A DNA stretch of 64,000 bases, taken from Pseudomonas jessenii (GTDB lineage: Bacteria; Pseudomonadota; Gammaproteobacteria; Pseudomonadales; Pseudomonadaceae). Shown here piece by piece: positions 35,848 through 43,417 of this stretch (position 1 is the stretch's first letter; every line of letters begins with the position of its first letter). A program made the translations under genes and the position numbers. The DNA lies in assembly GCF_002236115.1 (NCBI RefSeq), contig NZ_NIWT01000002.1, positions 896,828 through 960,827 on the forward strand, read 5' to 3'. The notes below the pieces were generated by a model. That model had not been told where the DNA came from, did not search any database, and saw nothing but the letters and a program-made list of their open reading frames with translations.

Positions 35848-35871
35848 TTTACATAACAGTTGTTGTGTAAA
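35848..35871. promoter_or_regulatory. 24-bp operator, copy B (best palindrome)
   Basis: TTTACATAAC, AGTT, GTTGTGTAAA: nine of ten arm positions pair. It lies 28 bases upstream of the amine oxidase 2 start. Same motif as 15485, 23643 and 38740. Confidence 0.6.
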
Positions 35872-36131
35872 AATACAGCACATTTGAAACCGTGCAAAGC
35901 AGAATAGAAGGGCGTTTGATGTTGAGGAGGATGGAGTACAACGCAGGCCTTGCCACCCGTAGAGCGGGCGCGGGAAAAGGGCAGATATTCTGCGGGATAG
36001 GGTGATCAGATTAGGGCAGCCGGTGCCAATTATTGGGCATTGCAAGAAAGCGCGGTGTGCAACCCCAACCTAATGGTCTTGGAGACGTGCGCTGCCCGTG
36101 CAGGTCAACTCAGCAGCGCGCGTCAACTGTT

Positions 36132-36866
36132 TTACTTGGCAGCGGCCTTTCTTTTGGAAGGTGGTTTGTGCGGTTGGGGTGGAGTGATCAAGGTCATGAG
36201 GCCATCGAGAAGGGACTGACCTCGGCTCGAACCGAACCGTTCAGGTTCGATCGGCAACATCATCATCCATCCATCGCTGATCGCGCTGAGCTGATCGGCG
36301 AGCAACTCAGCGGGGATATCGTCGCGGATTATGCCTTGGCTTTGCCCTCTCTCCAGTACCGATGTAAACACCTGGCGAAACCGTGCATATCGTTGCTTGA
36401 TGACACCGGCGAAAGCCGGTTCGTGCCTTGCGTAGCCAAGCAATTGGAGCCATGCGAGCCATGCGTTCGGCTCGTCGGTGTTCGTCCAGTCGAGCCATTG
36501 TTCGATGAGCGTCTTGATATCGATCCGCTCTTGGTTGTTCTCCAGCAAAGTGTCGATCTGATCGAACAGGCTTTGTGCAACAGCGGTGATCATCTCCTCC
36601 TTGTTTGCGAAGTAGTAGGTCACCGCTCCCGTCGTGCACCCGGCGTGTTGCGCTACTTTGCGCATCGAAGCTCCGGCATAGCCTTCGCGTGCGATCACTG
36701 CTATCGCCGCCGCCAGCAACTCGGCCCGTTTCGCGTTGTGGTCGCCTACGGGCCGACCCCGGCGGGAGACCGGTTCGGATTCGCTATCACTCGGTTGAGA
36801 TCTGTTGTTCATAGGCGTCTGGGGGCGTGAATCTGGCATAGGAAAGGGGTAATTTCGCAGGCTCAT
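36132..36866 (-). CDS. TetR-family repressor 4
   Basis: Up to 244 residues. An N-terminal basic extension of about 35 residues (SRRGRPVGDHNAKR) precedes the helix-turn-helix (GASMRKVAQHAGCTTGAVTYYF, near residues 64-85). The C-terminal region resembles BetI/AcrR-type TetR proteins. ATG candidates at 36866, 36839 and 36812 all lack a strong ribosome site, so the start is uncertain. It lies between amine oxidase 2 and the EthD / RidA / PhyH operon, all on the same strand. It is the best-placed candidate to bind the 24-bp operators, with TetR 3 as the alternative. An inverted repeat just upstream may be its own operator. Confidence 0.85.
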   Translation of the reverse strand: MSLRNYPFPMPDSRPQTPMNNRSQPSDSESEPVSRRGRPVGDHNAKRAELLAAAIAVIAREGYAGASMRKVAQHAGCTTGAVTYYFANKEEMITAVAQSLFDQIDTLLENNQERIDIKTLIEQWLDWTNTDEPNAWLAWLQLLGYARHEPAFAGVIKQRYARFRQVFTSVLERGQSQGIIRDDIPAELLADQLSAISDGWMMMLPIEPERFGSSRGQSLLDGLMTLITPPQPHKPPSKRKAAAK

Positions 36867-36879
36867 TGATCGGAGTAAC

Positions 36880-36903
36880 AGTTGCAGCGAAAAAGCTGCA
36901 ACT
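36880..36903. promoter_or_regulatory. inverted repeat upstream of TetR 4
   Basis: AGTTGCAGC and GCTGCAACT, perfect 9-bp arms around GAAAAA, start 14 bases upstream of the TetR 4 start. Possibly an autoregulatory operator. The sequence differs from the 24-bp motif. Confidence 0.45.
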
Positions 36904-37035
36904 TTCTATCAGCGGTTCAGCATATGGAATTTATTTGTAGAAAGCACCCTTGCAAGACTCGACGCAAAAGCTGATCCACTATGCCGGACCTCTCCCGAAG
37001 GGCGCATCAGCGGCCTTCGGGCAGCATGCGATGTG

Positions 37036-37332
37036 TCAGTCGTCCGCGCGGAAGATCACCGGAGCGATGTCGGTAAAGTTCGCCACATCACCGATAACCT
37101 CAGCGGTCCTGGGGGAGGTGAGCGCGGCATCGATTCCGGCCTGATTGTTGAAGCGCAGAATCACCAAGCCCGCGAGGGGCTGCGGACCGACAGCGGGGAA
37201 CAGGACTTCCGCCGATTGCAGTCCAAATTCACCCCACGTGGAGCGCGCGAGCGGGATGTGGGTGGAAAGGTAGTACTCCCGGTCGAATCTCGCACCTTCG
37301 GTTAAGGGGTAGCTCACGATAAGGGTAGCCAT
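37036..37332 (-). CDS. EthD-family protein
   Basis: 98 residues of the EthD dimeric alpha-beta barrel family: MATLIVSYP start, FDREYYLSTHIPLARS with the family's conserved HxP, and a C-terminal strand. Small proteins of this fold are found in catabolic clusters as accessory or isomerase/oxygenase-like enzymes without a settled common reaction. AAGGA lies upstream of the ATG. It is the last gene of the PhyH-RidA-EthD series and follows RidA by 83 bases. Confidence 0.8.
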   Translation of the reverse strand: MATLIVSYPLTEGARFDREYYLSTHIPLARSTWGEFGLQSAEVLFPAVGPQPLAGLVILRFNNQAGIDAALTSPRTAEVIGDVANFTDIAPVIFRADD

Positions 37333-37415
37333 GGGTAGTCCTTGCTCTTGTTGTGATGGGGCCGTGAGGGCGTCACGCGTGGGTCAGCAACCTGAAGCGC
37401 GATGTCTTTGTGAAA

Positions 37416-37832
37416 TCAGGCTTCCCCACAGCCCGCGACCGCAACGGCGCGAATTTCCACGCGAAGCCCGGGAAGGGCCAGTTGCGAGATGCCAATGGCG
37501 GTCCAGGATGGGTAGCGGTCGGGAAAGTACTGGTGCTTGACCTGCATGAATGCGTGCGTGTCAGCTTGAAGCTCAGTATGAAATGTCATCAGCTCGACAA
37601 CATCCGCCAGGGTCGCGCCCGCCGCCTCAAGGGCGAGTTTCAAGCCTTGGAAGGCTAGGTGCGCCTGCTCTTCAATACCATTGCCCGGTGTCATTGTGGC
37701 GTCGATTCCGACCTGGCCGGAAACCCAGATCATGTCCCCGACACGCGTCGCTTGCGGAAAGTGATAGTTATCGTAGAACACTTGGGATTGGGGAGGGGTG
37801 ATGGTTTGCCGTTTCAGGTTCTGGGTACTCAT
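37416..37832 (-). CDS. RidA/YjgF-family imine or enamine deaminase-like protein
   Basis: 138 residues with the RidA layout: YDNYHFPQATRVGDMIWVSGQVGID in the N-terminal half, then EEQAHLAFQGLKLALEAAGATLADVVELMTF in the middle. The typical catalytic arginine near residue 105 of RidA is not clearly visible, so it may belong to a divergent subgroup. RidA proteins speed the release of ammonia from reactive imines and enamines; that fits two amine oxidases and a DAO enzyme in the same island. Its ATG overlaps the stop of the PhyH gene (ATGA), so the two are coupled. Confidence 0.87.
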   Translation of the reverse strand: MSTQNLKRQTITPPQSQVFYDNYHFPQATRVGDMIWVSGQVGIDATMTPGNGIEEQAHLAFQGLKLALEAAGATLADVVELMTFHTELQADTHAFMQVKHQYFPDRYPSWTAIGISQLALPGLRVEIRAVAVAGCGEA

Positions 37833-38680
37833 TGCTTGATCTCCGATCCTACGAGCTGGCGGAAGGTGGGGTGACGGAAGGGTTCTCCCGGCTTCAAGGT
37901 CATCAATTCTTCGGTGAAGAGAACGCCTTCCTTCGGATAACCCGCGTCGCTGTGCTCCGGCAGGGGGGTGAAGGTTGCATCGTCACCAAAGAATCGGAAA
38001 ACAAAGGTGTGTCGATCCGGGAAGGCTTCGTCGACCGGCGCTCCGCCGTGTAGCGAGCCGGGATGGAGCACGACCACATCCCCGGGCTCCGTTGCCCACG
38101 ACAGAATTTCGTACGCATTGGGCGCCTGCTCGCGCTCTGCCTCGATATCGGGAAGGCGAGGCAACATGCCGCCTCCATGCAAGGGTTGGGTTGGGTCGTT
38201 CGGGTCGAGGAAGGTGGTTCCATCAAAACGCGTTCCGCGGTGTGAGCCCCGAATGATCTCCAATGCATTCTGCTTGGGAACGGATTCGAAGCTGATCCAT
38301 GCATTGCCCCAATGCATGCCGGCCCAGGGCAAATAAGAGGTGTCCTGATGCCAGAGTGTGCGCGAACCGCGTCCGCCGGCTTTGAGGAATACTTCCTCGG
38401 CGAAATACCAGACGTTTTCGGAACCCCAGAGGTCTGCGAACAACTGGCCAAAGGGGAGGGAAGACACCAACTCCTCCAGGCGCTCCTTGGCGAGCGGATT
38501 GGCGTTGTCGACGTGCGATTGTTGCAAGGTCCCATCAAACATTCGAAACGCGTTGGGGCCGTGGTTCTCGACTGCCCAGTCATAGGCAGTCCGACACTGA
38601 GCTAGTTGCTCCTCGCTCAGAAGTTCTTTGATCAGGACTGCCCCATCTTCCAGGAATGCCTTGCGCAGAGAGTCTTGCAT
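37829..38680 (-). CDS. phytanoyl-CoA dioxygenase (PhyH) family Fe(II)/2-oxoglutarate oxygenase
   Basis: 283 residues. The metal-binding HxD lies in LWHQDTSYLPW (near residue 114) and the distal histidine in VVLHPGSLHGGAPV. The arginine for 2-oxoglutarate is likely in HTFVFRFFGDDA. It hydroxylates an unactivated carbon using oxygen and 2-oxoglutarate. GGAGAAAG precedes the ATG. First gene of an operon with RidA and EthD, driven by a promoter overlapping the 24-bp operator. In the inferred pathway it could open or hydroxylate the amine skeleton; the substrate is not known. Confidence 0.88.
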   Translation of the reverse strand: MQDSLRKAFLEDGAVLIKELLSEEQLAQCRTAYDWAVENHGPNAFRMFDGTLQQSHVDNANPLAKERLEELVSSLPFGQLFADLWGSENVWYFAEEVFLKAGGRGSRTLWHQDTSYLPWAGMHWGNAWISFESVPKQNALEIIRGSHRGTRFDGTTFLDPNDPTQPLHGGGMLPRLPDIEAEREQAPNAYEILSWATEPGDVVVLHPGSLHGGAPVDEAFPDRHTFVFRFFGDDATFTPLPEHSDAGYPKEGVLFTEELMTLKPGEPFRHPTFRQLVGSEIKQ

Positions 38681-38719
38681 TGCGGCTTTCTCCCACGAAA
38701 TTTTACTAAGGTGAGATTG

Positions 38720-38763
38720 ATGCTAGCAGCTACGCTTATTTAGCGCAACACTTGTTATTATAA
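38720..38763 (-). promoter_or_regulatory. promoter with 24-bp operator, copy C
   Basis: On the minus strand TTGCGC (38748-38743), 17 bases and TAGCAT (38725-38720) form a promoter for the PhyH operon. The -35 hexamer lies within the palindrome TTAGCGCAAC, ACTT, GTTATTATAA (38740-38763), the same layout as copy A at 23643. Confidence 0.6.
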
Positions 38764-39304
38764 TTTGGGCGTGGCACCGAATGTGCCAATTTTCTGGATG
38801 TGATGGCGCCGGCTATGGGCAGCTTTTCCCCTCAAAAAGGTGCCGATTCGCTGCCGTATCAATTAGGCCACTCGAACAATCGGCGAGGGTTATATGCGTG
38901 GCGCAAAGGGGGACGCTAGTAGAAGTAATAGACGTAAGCCTCTATCAGATTCGAGTCCTTGCCGCTTGAGAAGTACTGCTAGGCGCCGTCGTGGCCTATC
39001 ACCGGCATTGCCAATATCGAGAAGGGCGGACAGGCTTGCCCGCATAAAATCTAATGAGTTCTTTTTGTTTTCTAACGACCGTCGAAGTAGAGCCTTGGTG
39101 GTTGAATGGACGAGAGTCGTCAAACGAGCTCAATAGTTTCCCCCAATGTCGTCGATGCACGATTGGCCAATCAGAGGCGAGTTTTGCCTGCCGCCACCGT
39201 CGGTTATTGGCCGCTTTCTGCCGGTCTTGAAGCCGAAATCAAGCTGAAGAACGTGCTCGGTGATGTTTGCGCCACTATGAGAACTCAACATCAAAGACAC
39301 TAAC
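38764..39304. other. intergenic region between cargo and integrase
   Basis: About 540 bases with only short open frames on both strands, none with a convincing ribosome site or recognised product. The right boundary of the catabolic cargo. Confidence 0.5.
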
Positions 39305-40759
39305 TTAAGAAGGCGGTAAAGAGCCAGTCGCGGTATACGCGGGAAAAGACAACATCGACTCGTTTGGCGTGTGCTCGTAGGTCGAGGACAGCACTGCACT
39401 GAGTCGATCGCTCAGCAGGTTCCAGGCGTTTTTCTTCTCGTCGGCATAGTCGTGATGCAGGTAATGGCGCCTCACCCGAGAGCCGGCCAGCACATGGTTT
39501 TGGCAGCGATCGATGACATCCAGGCTAACGCCTAAGGCTTGCATCATGGTCGCCCCCGTGCGGCGCAAGTCATGCGGCGTCCAGTCACCGTTTTGGCCGT
39601 CGGCAAGCACCAGTGTATCGTCATGGCACCGTCTGGAGAGGGCCTTGCGGTTCTTGAACCGGGCCTGGCGATCACCCACCTGTTTGCTCACCACTTTCAC
39701 GTCCACATGCCCGTCATCCTGCTTGTTCGGAAAGCACCACTGGGAGTCTCCCGTCAGGGTCTTGAGCTCCTGAAAGAAATGCAGGGCGAAGGGGGAGAGG
39801 AAGACATGGTGGTCCTGCTTCTTGCCCCGTGTGCCCTTGACGTTTTCACTGGGGAGGAACCAGGTCTGCTGGTCCAGATCGACATTTTTCCATTCGGCCT
39901 GCAGCAACTCGCCAATCCGGCATAGCGTGCCCAGGCTGATCCAGAGCGCAAGCTGTGTTTCCTTCTTTAGCGGTCGAATGCCTTCGTATTTTTGGCCCGC
40001 GGGGAGGGCGTCGTAATCGGCAGTCATTTGCTGGAAGCGGGTGTGCAATTCCAATAGCTCAGCCGGGGAAAGGATCCGGCTTCTTTCCGCTTCGTAGTCG
40101 GCAGGGATCAGGGGTGAGATGTCGACCAGCTCAGTCGGATCACCCTCAACCAGTAACGCCCGCCAAGGTTGGCGCTTTCTAGCCCAGCTGAACATCTGGG
40201 TGAGGTCGGCGAAGAAGCTGATGGCTTGACGGTGAGCGCCGCGGTTGACCACGGTGCGGATCAGCGCCCGAACATCGTGTTCCGAAACATTGTTCACCGC
40301 GGTCCTGCCAAGTGCCGGGAATAGGTCCTTGTTAAAACGGCGCTGCAACTCGGCATTGCCGTCTTTGCGCGCGACGCCATCCAACAGCCAGGCGCTGGCC
40401 AGATCCTGGACGGTCAGCGTTTGCACCTTCGTCGTTATTGCATGTTCGGCCTCTACGTTAGCTGCGGCGTATGCCTGTGCCTTGGCGGTTTTCTTCTGCT
40501 CGTTGGGATTGATCTGCTCATCGATGAGCGCCCTAGCCTGGTTGCGGGCCTTGCGGATGTCCGTCAGGGATTTGCGTGGCCAGGACCCGCAGGCGTATTC
40601 TTTGTTCTGGTCGCCCCACCGATAGCGATAGAAAAAGCTGACCGACACGCCGTCCTTACGCAGGGAAATTCGACCCGCGAGATTGCCATCCTCCCGGAGG
40701 ATCCGGCCGGCATCATTGGCGGTCAGCGACTCGAGTTCTTTGATGGTGATTTTGGCCAT
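39305..40759 (-). CDS. P4-type tyrosine integrase, complete
   Basis: 484 residues: DUF4102-like N-terminal arm-binding domain, SAM-like core-binding domain (near 120-220) and catalytic domain. Catalytic residues are visible in order: arginine in LCRIGELL, HDLRRTG (HxxR), histidine in CQNHV, and the nucleophilic tyrosine in RRHYLHHDY. It recombines the tRNA-Pro 3' end (att site 2, 160 bases from its start). The ATG at 40757-40759 has AGGGGGAG upstream; an in-frame GTG at 40789 is less likely. It is a near copy of the partial gene at 1-859. All catalytic residues are present, so the island may still be able to excise. Confidence 0.93.
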   Translation of the reverse strand: MAKITIKELESLTANDAGRILREDGNLAGRISLRKDGVSVSFFYRYRWGDQNKEYACGSWPRKSLTDIRKARNQARALIDEQINPNEQKKTAKAQAYAAANVEAEHAITTKVQTLTVQDLASAWLLDGVARKDGNAELQRRFNKDLFPALGRTAVNNVSEHDVRALIRTVVNRGAHRQAISFFADLTQMFSWARKRQPWRALLVEGDPTELVDISPLIPADYEAERSRILSPAELLELHTRFQQMTADYDALPAGQKYEGIRPLKKETQLALWISLGTLCRIGELLQAEWKNVDLDQQTWFLPSENVKGTRGKKQDHHVFLSPFALHFFQELKTLTGDSQWCFPNKQDDGHVDVKVVSKQVGDRQARFKNRKALSRRCHDDTLVLADGQNGDWTPHDLRRTGATMMQALGVSLDVIDRCQNHVLAGSRVRRHYLHHDYADEKKNAWNLLSDRLSAVLSSTYEHTPNESMLSFPAYTATGSLPPS

Positions 40760-40919
40760 GAAATGGACTCCCCCTACTTTTACCCCCACAAAAACGTCGG
40801 CTCTTGATGGACGTTACTGGACTCTCGTAGAGCAGAACACCGCTGGAGCTCAAGTAAATACTAGCTTAGAAAAATCCAGAGTGAAATTTCGGAGTCTTTC
40901 AAGAAGTATGAAAAAGGAG

Positions 40920-40964
40920 ATGGGGTGCTAGGGGTAGAGTGTTCGAATCACTCCGTCCCGACCA
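40920..40964 (+). repeat. att site 2: 3' end of tRNA-Pro(GGG)
   Basis: 45 bases matching att site 1 except for one base (GGTAGAG instead of GGTCGAG). It includes anticodon loop ATGGGGT, T-arm and CCA. No tRNA 5' half; the integrase gene precedes it instead. Right junction of the 39.9-kb island. Confidence 0.85.
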
Positions 40965-40992
40965 TATTTACTGAGTAATATCAGGCATTTAG

Positions 40993-41017
40993 GCCGATCA
41001 TATAGATCGGCTTTTTT
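40993..41017 (+). terminator. terminator after att site 2
   Basis: GCCGATC and GATCGGC pair around ATATA and are followed by six T. Confidence 0.75.
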
Positions 41018-41021
41018 GTGC

Positions 41022-41056
41022 CTGCGCAAAACCTGCACAAAACTGGCGCAAAACTA
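41022..41056 (+). repeat. three tandem 11-12-base repeats
   Basis: CTGCGCAAAAC, CTGCACAAAACT and GGCGCAAAACTA lie head to tail beside att site 2 and run into the 3' end of the integrase remnant. Possible arm-type sites of a former element. Confidence 0.4.
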
Positions 41057-41628
41057 CCCGGTGATTTCGCTGATATTCAGGTCCGGAATTGCCTCGGACC
41101 AGACGATTTCCTCGTGGTCCCGCTGGTAGTTTTTGGTCATGCCTTCGCTCGCATGACCAGCGATTTTCTGTCCATCCTTTCCGGCTTTTTGTACAGGTGC
41201 AGCGACAGCGCGCGCACTTCGTGAAAGCCCGGCATCTCTTCTTCTTTCCATCCTGCGTAGCAGTTCGACGCCTCCCGGGCTTCTTTGAATGCTCGCGTCA
41301 AATACCTCTCTTCAACCTTCGTCCAGTGATCTTTGTGCTGCGCTTGTTTCTGTTTACGGCGTTCGGGCTGGCGCTCGCTGCGAGGGCGATTGCTGTCCTG
41401 ATTTGCGGTCTTTTCAATTGCCATGGCTTCGATGTAGACGTCCGCCCACGGGTCGGGCTCAATCCGGTCGAAGCCAACGCTCTGTTTTCCTATGGGAAAT
41501 TCTCGAACGTTCGGCCGGACAGTTTTGTTGAATACATCCCGGCACATTCCCAGGTAGCCAGGTGCATCCATGGCTCGGATAAAACGGGGAGGGACGGGCG
41601 CGACTTGGGCCGCGCTTCGATTGGACAT
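41054..41628 (-). pseudogene. excisionase-integrase remnant, frameshifted
   Basis: From the ATG at 41628 the frame gives an excisionase-like DNA-binding module (DAPGYLGMCRDVFNKTVRP, then REFPIGKQSVGFDR). It runs into the catalytic part of an unrelated integrase (RAFKEAREASNCYAGW, then FHEVRALSLHLYKK). The reading then shifts frame to AGKDGQKIAGHASEGMTKNY and ends at the TAG at 41056-41054. The HExR box and the tyrosine box are both recognisable but in different frames. The N-terminal two thirds of the integrase are deleted. This is debris of another element, not the P4-type integrase of the islands. Confidence 0.75.
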
Positions 41629-41701
41629 AGGGATTCTTCGCCCGCCGTTCACCGGCAGGGTTTGTGGTTTAATGAGATACGTTCTTAAAGGAGTTGATGC
41701 T

Positions 41702-41845
41702 ATGGAAAAGGCGTTTCGAAATCCGTTGTTTTTAACTGGGCTGCCTCTGGCGATCTGCGGCGTTGCTATCACCGCGCCCGGTCTTTGGATTCCTGGGTTG
41801 GTACTGATGATTGCAGGTTGGGCAAAGGGAAATAATCGACCCTGA
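41702..41845 (+). CDS. small membrane protein (47 aa)
   Basis: Unrecognised 47-residue protein starting MEKAFRNPLFLTGLPLAICG, with one or two hydrophobic helices (residues 8-40) and a basic C-terminus. A strong ribosome site (AAAGGAG) lies 8 bases before the ATG. Located in the debris zone beside att site 2. Real expression is likely; function unknown. Confidence 0.55.
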   Translation: MEKAFRNPLFLTGLPLAICGVAITAPGLWIPGLVLMIAGWAKGNNRP

Positions 41846-41946
41846 CTTTACCGTCGCGGCCCCTTGTAGATGAGCCAGAGCATGTAGAGCGGGGCTGCTA
41901 TTGGTAAGAGGATCATGCCGCCACCCGCGCTGCCACGATCTCATCG

Positions 41947-42195
41947 ATGAATCCCTGCGGACGTTTCGCAGTGAACTTTCCCTCCCTCTGGGGAACGGAC
42001 ACTATCGCCGACTTCGAGGGCGGCACTGACCTGATCAACCCTAGCGCCAGCGGATTGACCTTCGCGAATCTCACTGTTGGAGAACCATTAGGCGAGGCCG
42101 TCATAACCGTCACTGGCCAGTCGGGTGTGGGAAGCATCACCTTGACCGGCGTCCCACAGGCAGCCATCACCGAGGCGGACTTCGCCTTTATCTGA
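41947..42195 (+). pseudogene. C-terminal fragment of an RTX-type adhesin or exoprotein
   Basis: The frame reads GTDTIADFEGGTDLI and ends SITLTGVPQAAITEADFAFI, the signature C-terminal end of type I-secreted hemolysin-type calcium-binding proteins (DTI-DF-GTDxI, final hydrophobic ADFxF). The rest of the large protein is absent; the first 15 codons are unrelated to the family. A hairpin that could have been the original terminator follows at 42205. Confidence 0.65.
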
Positions 42196-42204
42196 GTAAT
42201 CAGC

Positions 42205-42237
42205 GCATGCTCACGCCGGGTGATGGCGTGAGCATGC
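42205..42237 (+). terminator. hairpin after the RTX fragment
   Basis: GCATGCTCACGCC and GGCGTGAGCATGC are perfect 13-bp arms around a 7-base loop. No T run follows, so termination is uncertain. Confidence 0.45.
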
Positions 42238-42297
42238 CGAGGAAAAGGGGAGGTATTTCCTTGCTCCGAATGTGCTGTCGGGCGTGACTGGCCTGAG

Positions 42298-42426
42298 TCA
42301 CACCGACGTCATCATCACCGCGAGCGTCATCTTGATGAATTCTCCATTTTTATCGATGGCCTTCAGGGCGAGTTGGTTTTCGCTGATCCTGAACAGCAGG
42401 GAAGGGAGCAGGTCAGTATTTGGCAT
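42298..42426 (-). CDS. small ORF of 42 aa after a second integrase scrap
   Basis: Unrecognised protein starting MPNTDLLPSLLFRISENQLA and ending MTLAVMMTSV. AAGGAAGAG lies 3-8 bases before the ATG. The 50 bases immediately upstream, in the same frame, read EAANCYARWKEEQMP, matching EASNCYAGWKEEEMP of the integrase remnant at 41054-41628. So the ORF begins inside a second scrap of integrase. It may be a genuine short gene or leftover. Confidence 0.35.
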   Translation of the reverse strand: MPNTDLLPSLLFRISENQLALKAIDKNGEFIKMTLAVMMTSV

Positions 42427-42476
42427 CTGCTCTTCCTTCCATCTCGCGTAGCAATTTGCCGCTTCCCACCGGCAGG
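42427..42476 (-). pseudogene. second scrap of the same integrase family
   Basis: The minus strand encodes EAANCYARWKEEQ in frame with the ORF below it, equivalent to part of the remnant at 41054-41628. Only about 16 codons are preserved. Confidence 0.5.
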
Positions 42477-42555
42477 CTGTATGTGGATTAGTGGATTACG
42501 CTGTAAAGCAGGCAACGTGAGAACACAAACGGTCTCTCATCATGGATGGATCAAG

Positions 42556-42837
42556 ATGAAACTGATTTTGGTTGTGCTTGTTGTTGGTCTGTTGGCTTGG
42601 AAGCTTTCCCCTCAATTACAGTCCTGGGCTGAGGCTCGGCTATCGAGTCCTCAAAGAATCTCCGTGGTCTTGACTGCGCCGAAGCCTGTTTCGGCTCCGG
42701 TCAAATGCGACGGACGCAAGTATTGCTCGCAGATGACGTCGTGCGCAGAGGCCAAAAATTTTCTGCGTAATTGCCCAGGAATGAAAATGGATGGCGACAA
42801 CGACGGAGTACCCTGTGAGTCGCAGTGGTGCCGGTGA
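42556..42837 (+). CDS. excalibur calcium-binding domain protein
   Basis: 93 residues. A hydrophobic N-terminal segment (MKLILVVLVVGLLAW) acts as signal or membrane anchor. The C-terminal 40 residues are an excalibur domain: four conserved cysteines (KCDGRKYCSQM, SCAEAKNFLRNCPGMKMD) and the DGDNDGVPCE calcium-binding loop resembling EF-hand loops. Periplasmic or surface location likely. The ATG at 42556 is chosen because the hydrophobic segment starts there. Isolated gene; role unknown. Confidence 0.82.
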   Translation: MKLILVVLVVGLLAWKLSPQLQSWAEARLSSPQRISVVLTAPKPVSAPVKCDGRKYCSQMTSCAEAKNFLRNCPGMKMDGDNDGVPCESQWCR

Positions 42838-42996
42838 CTATTCGCAGTGAACCGGCAGGCTAGTAAGTGGATCGTGGAAATCTGATGAAGGGCGTAGGGC
42901 ACGCTTTGAAGGTGAGCTACGTTTTATTGGTTCACCTCGCCAGTTGCGTTACACGCACTCTCCCCGGAGGTGACTGGTGGCAGCGGTTGCGATGAT

Positions 42997-43338
42997 CTAT
43001 GCCTGAATTCCTATGTCACCCTGTGCAGCTTGTAACGCTCGCTCCTCGGTCAGCGGCGTTAAAGTTGGTTGCGCGTTGCTGGCATGCAAGTAAAGAAAGT
43101 AGTGCCCTGAATCGTCCAGCAATACCCGGCACAATTCTGATGGCCGAAAGTTGTTACCGATATAAATACTTTCCTTGAGGATCTCGAAAGATTTGATCCC
43201 ATGCTGTCGCATAGTCGTTTCAAAGGCTTGGTAAAGACCCTCTCTGCGGCGTAGATTGTTTCGAGCATTTAGCTTGAAAAAAATCACCATCAGCACGGCA
43301 TAGCTGATAAGGAGTATCACAAGGGCGCTAGTCCGCAT
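42997..43338 (-). CDS. hypothetical membrane-anchored protein
   Basis: 113 residues with one N-terminal membrane helix (TSALVILLISYAVLMVIFF) and a soluble mixed alpha-beta tail (NNFRPSELCRVLLDDSGHYFLYLHAS). No family recognised. The ATG at 43338 has GGAG 8 bases upstream. It lies downstream of wssI on the same strand, 80 bases away, in the place where wssJ sits in SBW25, but it bears no resemblance to a MinD-like protein. Confidence 0.6.
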   Translation of the reverse strand: MRTSALVILLISYAVLMVIFFKLNARNNLRRREGLYQAFETTMRQHGIKSFEILKESIYIGNNFRPSELCRVLLDDSGHYFLYLHASNAQPTLTPLTEERALQAAQGDIGIQA

Positions 43339-43417
43339 GCGTGGAGCTCCATGTCCTCTCAATCGCTGTGCATCTCAGTTTAGGCGCGTTCCTGGTGGAG
43401 TTTAAGAGAAGGCAGGC

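Larger units (their letters stand above)
1065..40964. mobile_element. 39.9-kb genomic island integrated at tRNA-Pro
   Basis: The segment is bounded by two same-orientation copies of the tRNA-Pro 3' end and carries a complete integrase gene at its right end, 160 bases from att site 2. The cargo is regulators, an RND efflux pump, an envelope cassette and a catabolic cluster with two amine oxidases. No conjugation, replication or phage structural genes are visible, so it would depend on helper functions or be passively spread. The integrase and flank repeat to the left of att site 1 shows that a second related element abuts it. Confidence 0.8.

Noticed and set aside
38894..39136. 80-residue arginine-rich frame near the integrase
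   Set aside because: Overlaps an equally long frame on the other strand, has no ribosome site and an unlikely composition.
39305..40964. Second integrase copy as an assembly duplication
   Set aside because: The two copies differ at many scattered positions and have different sequences beyond the att site.
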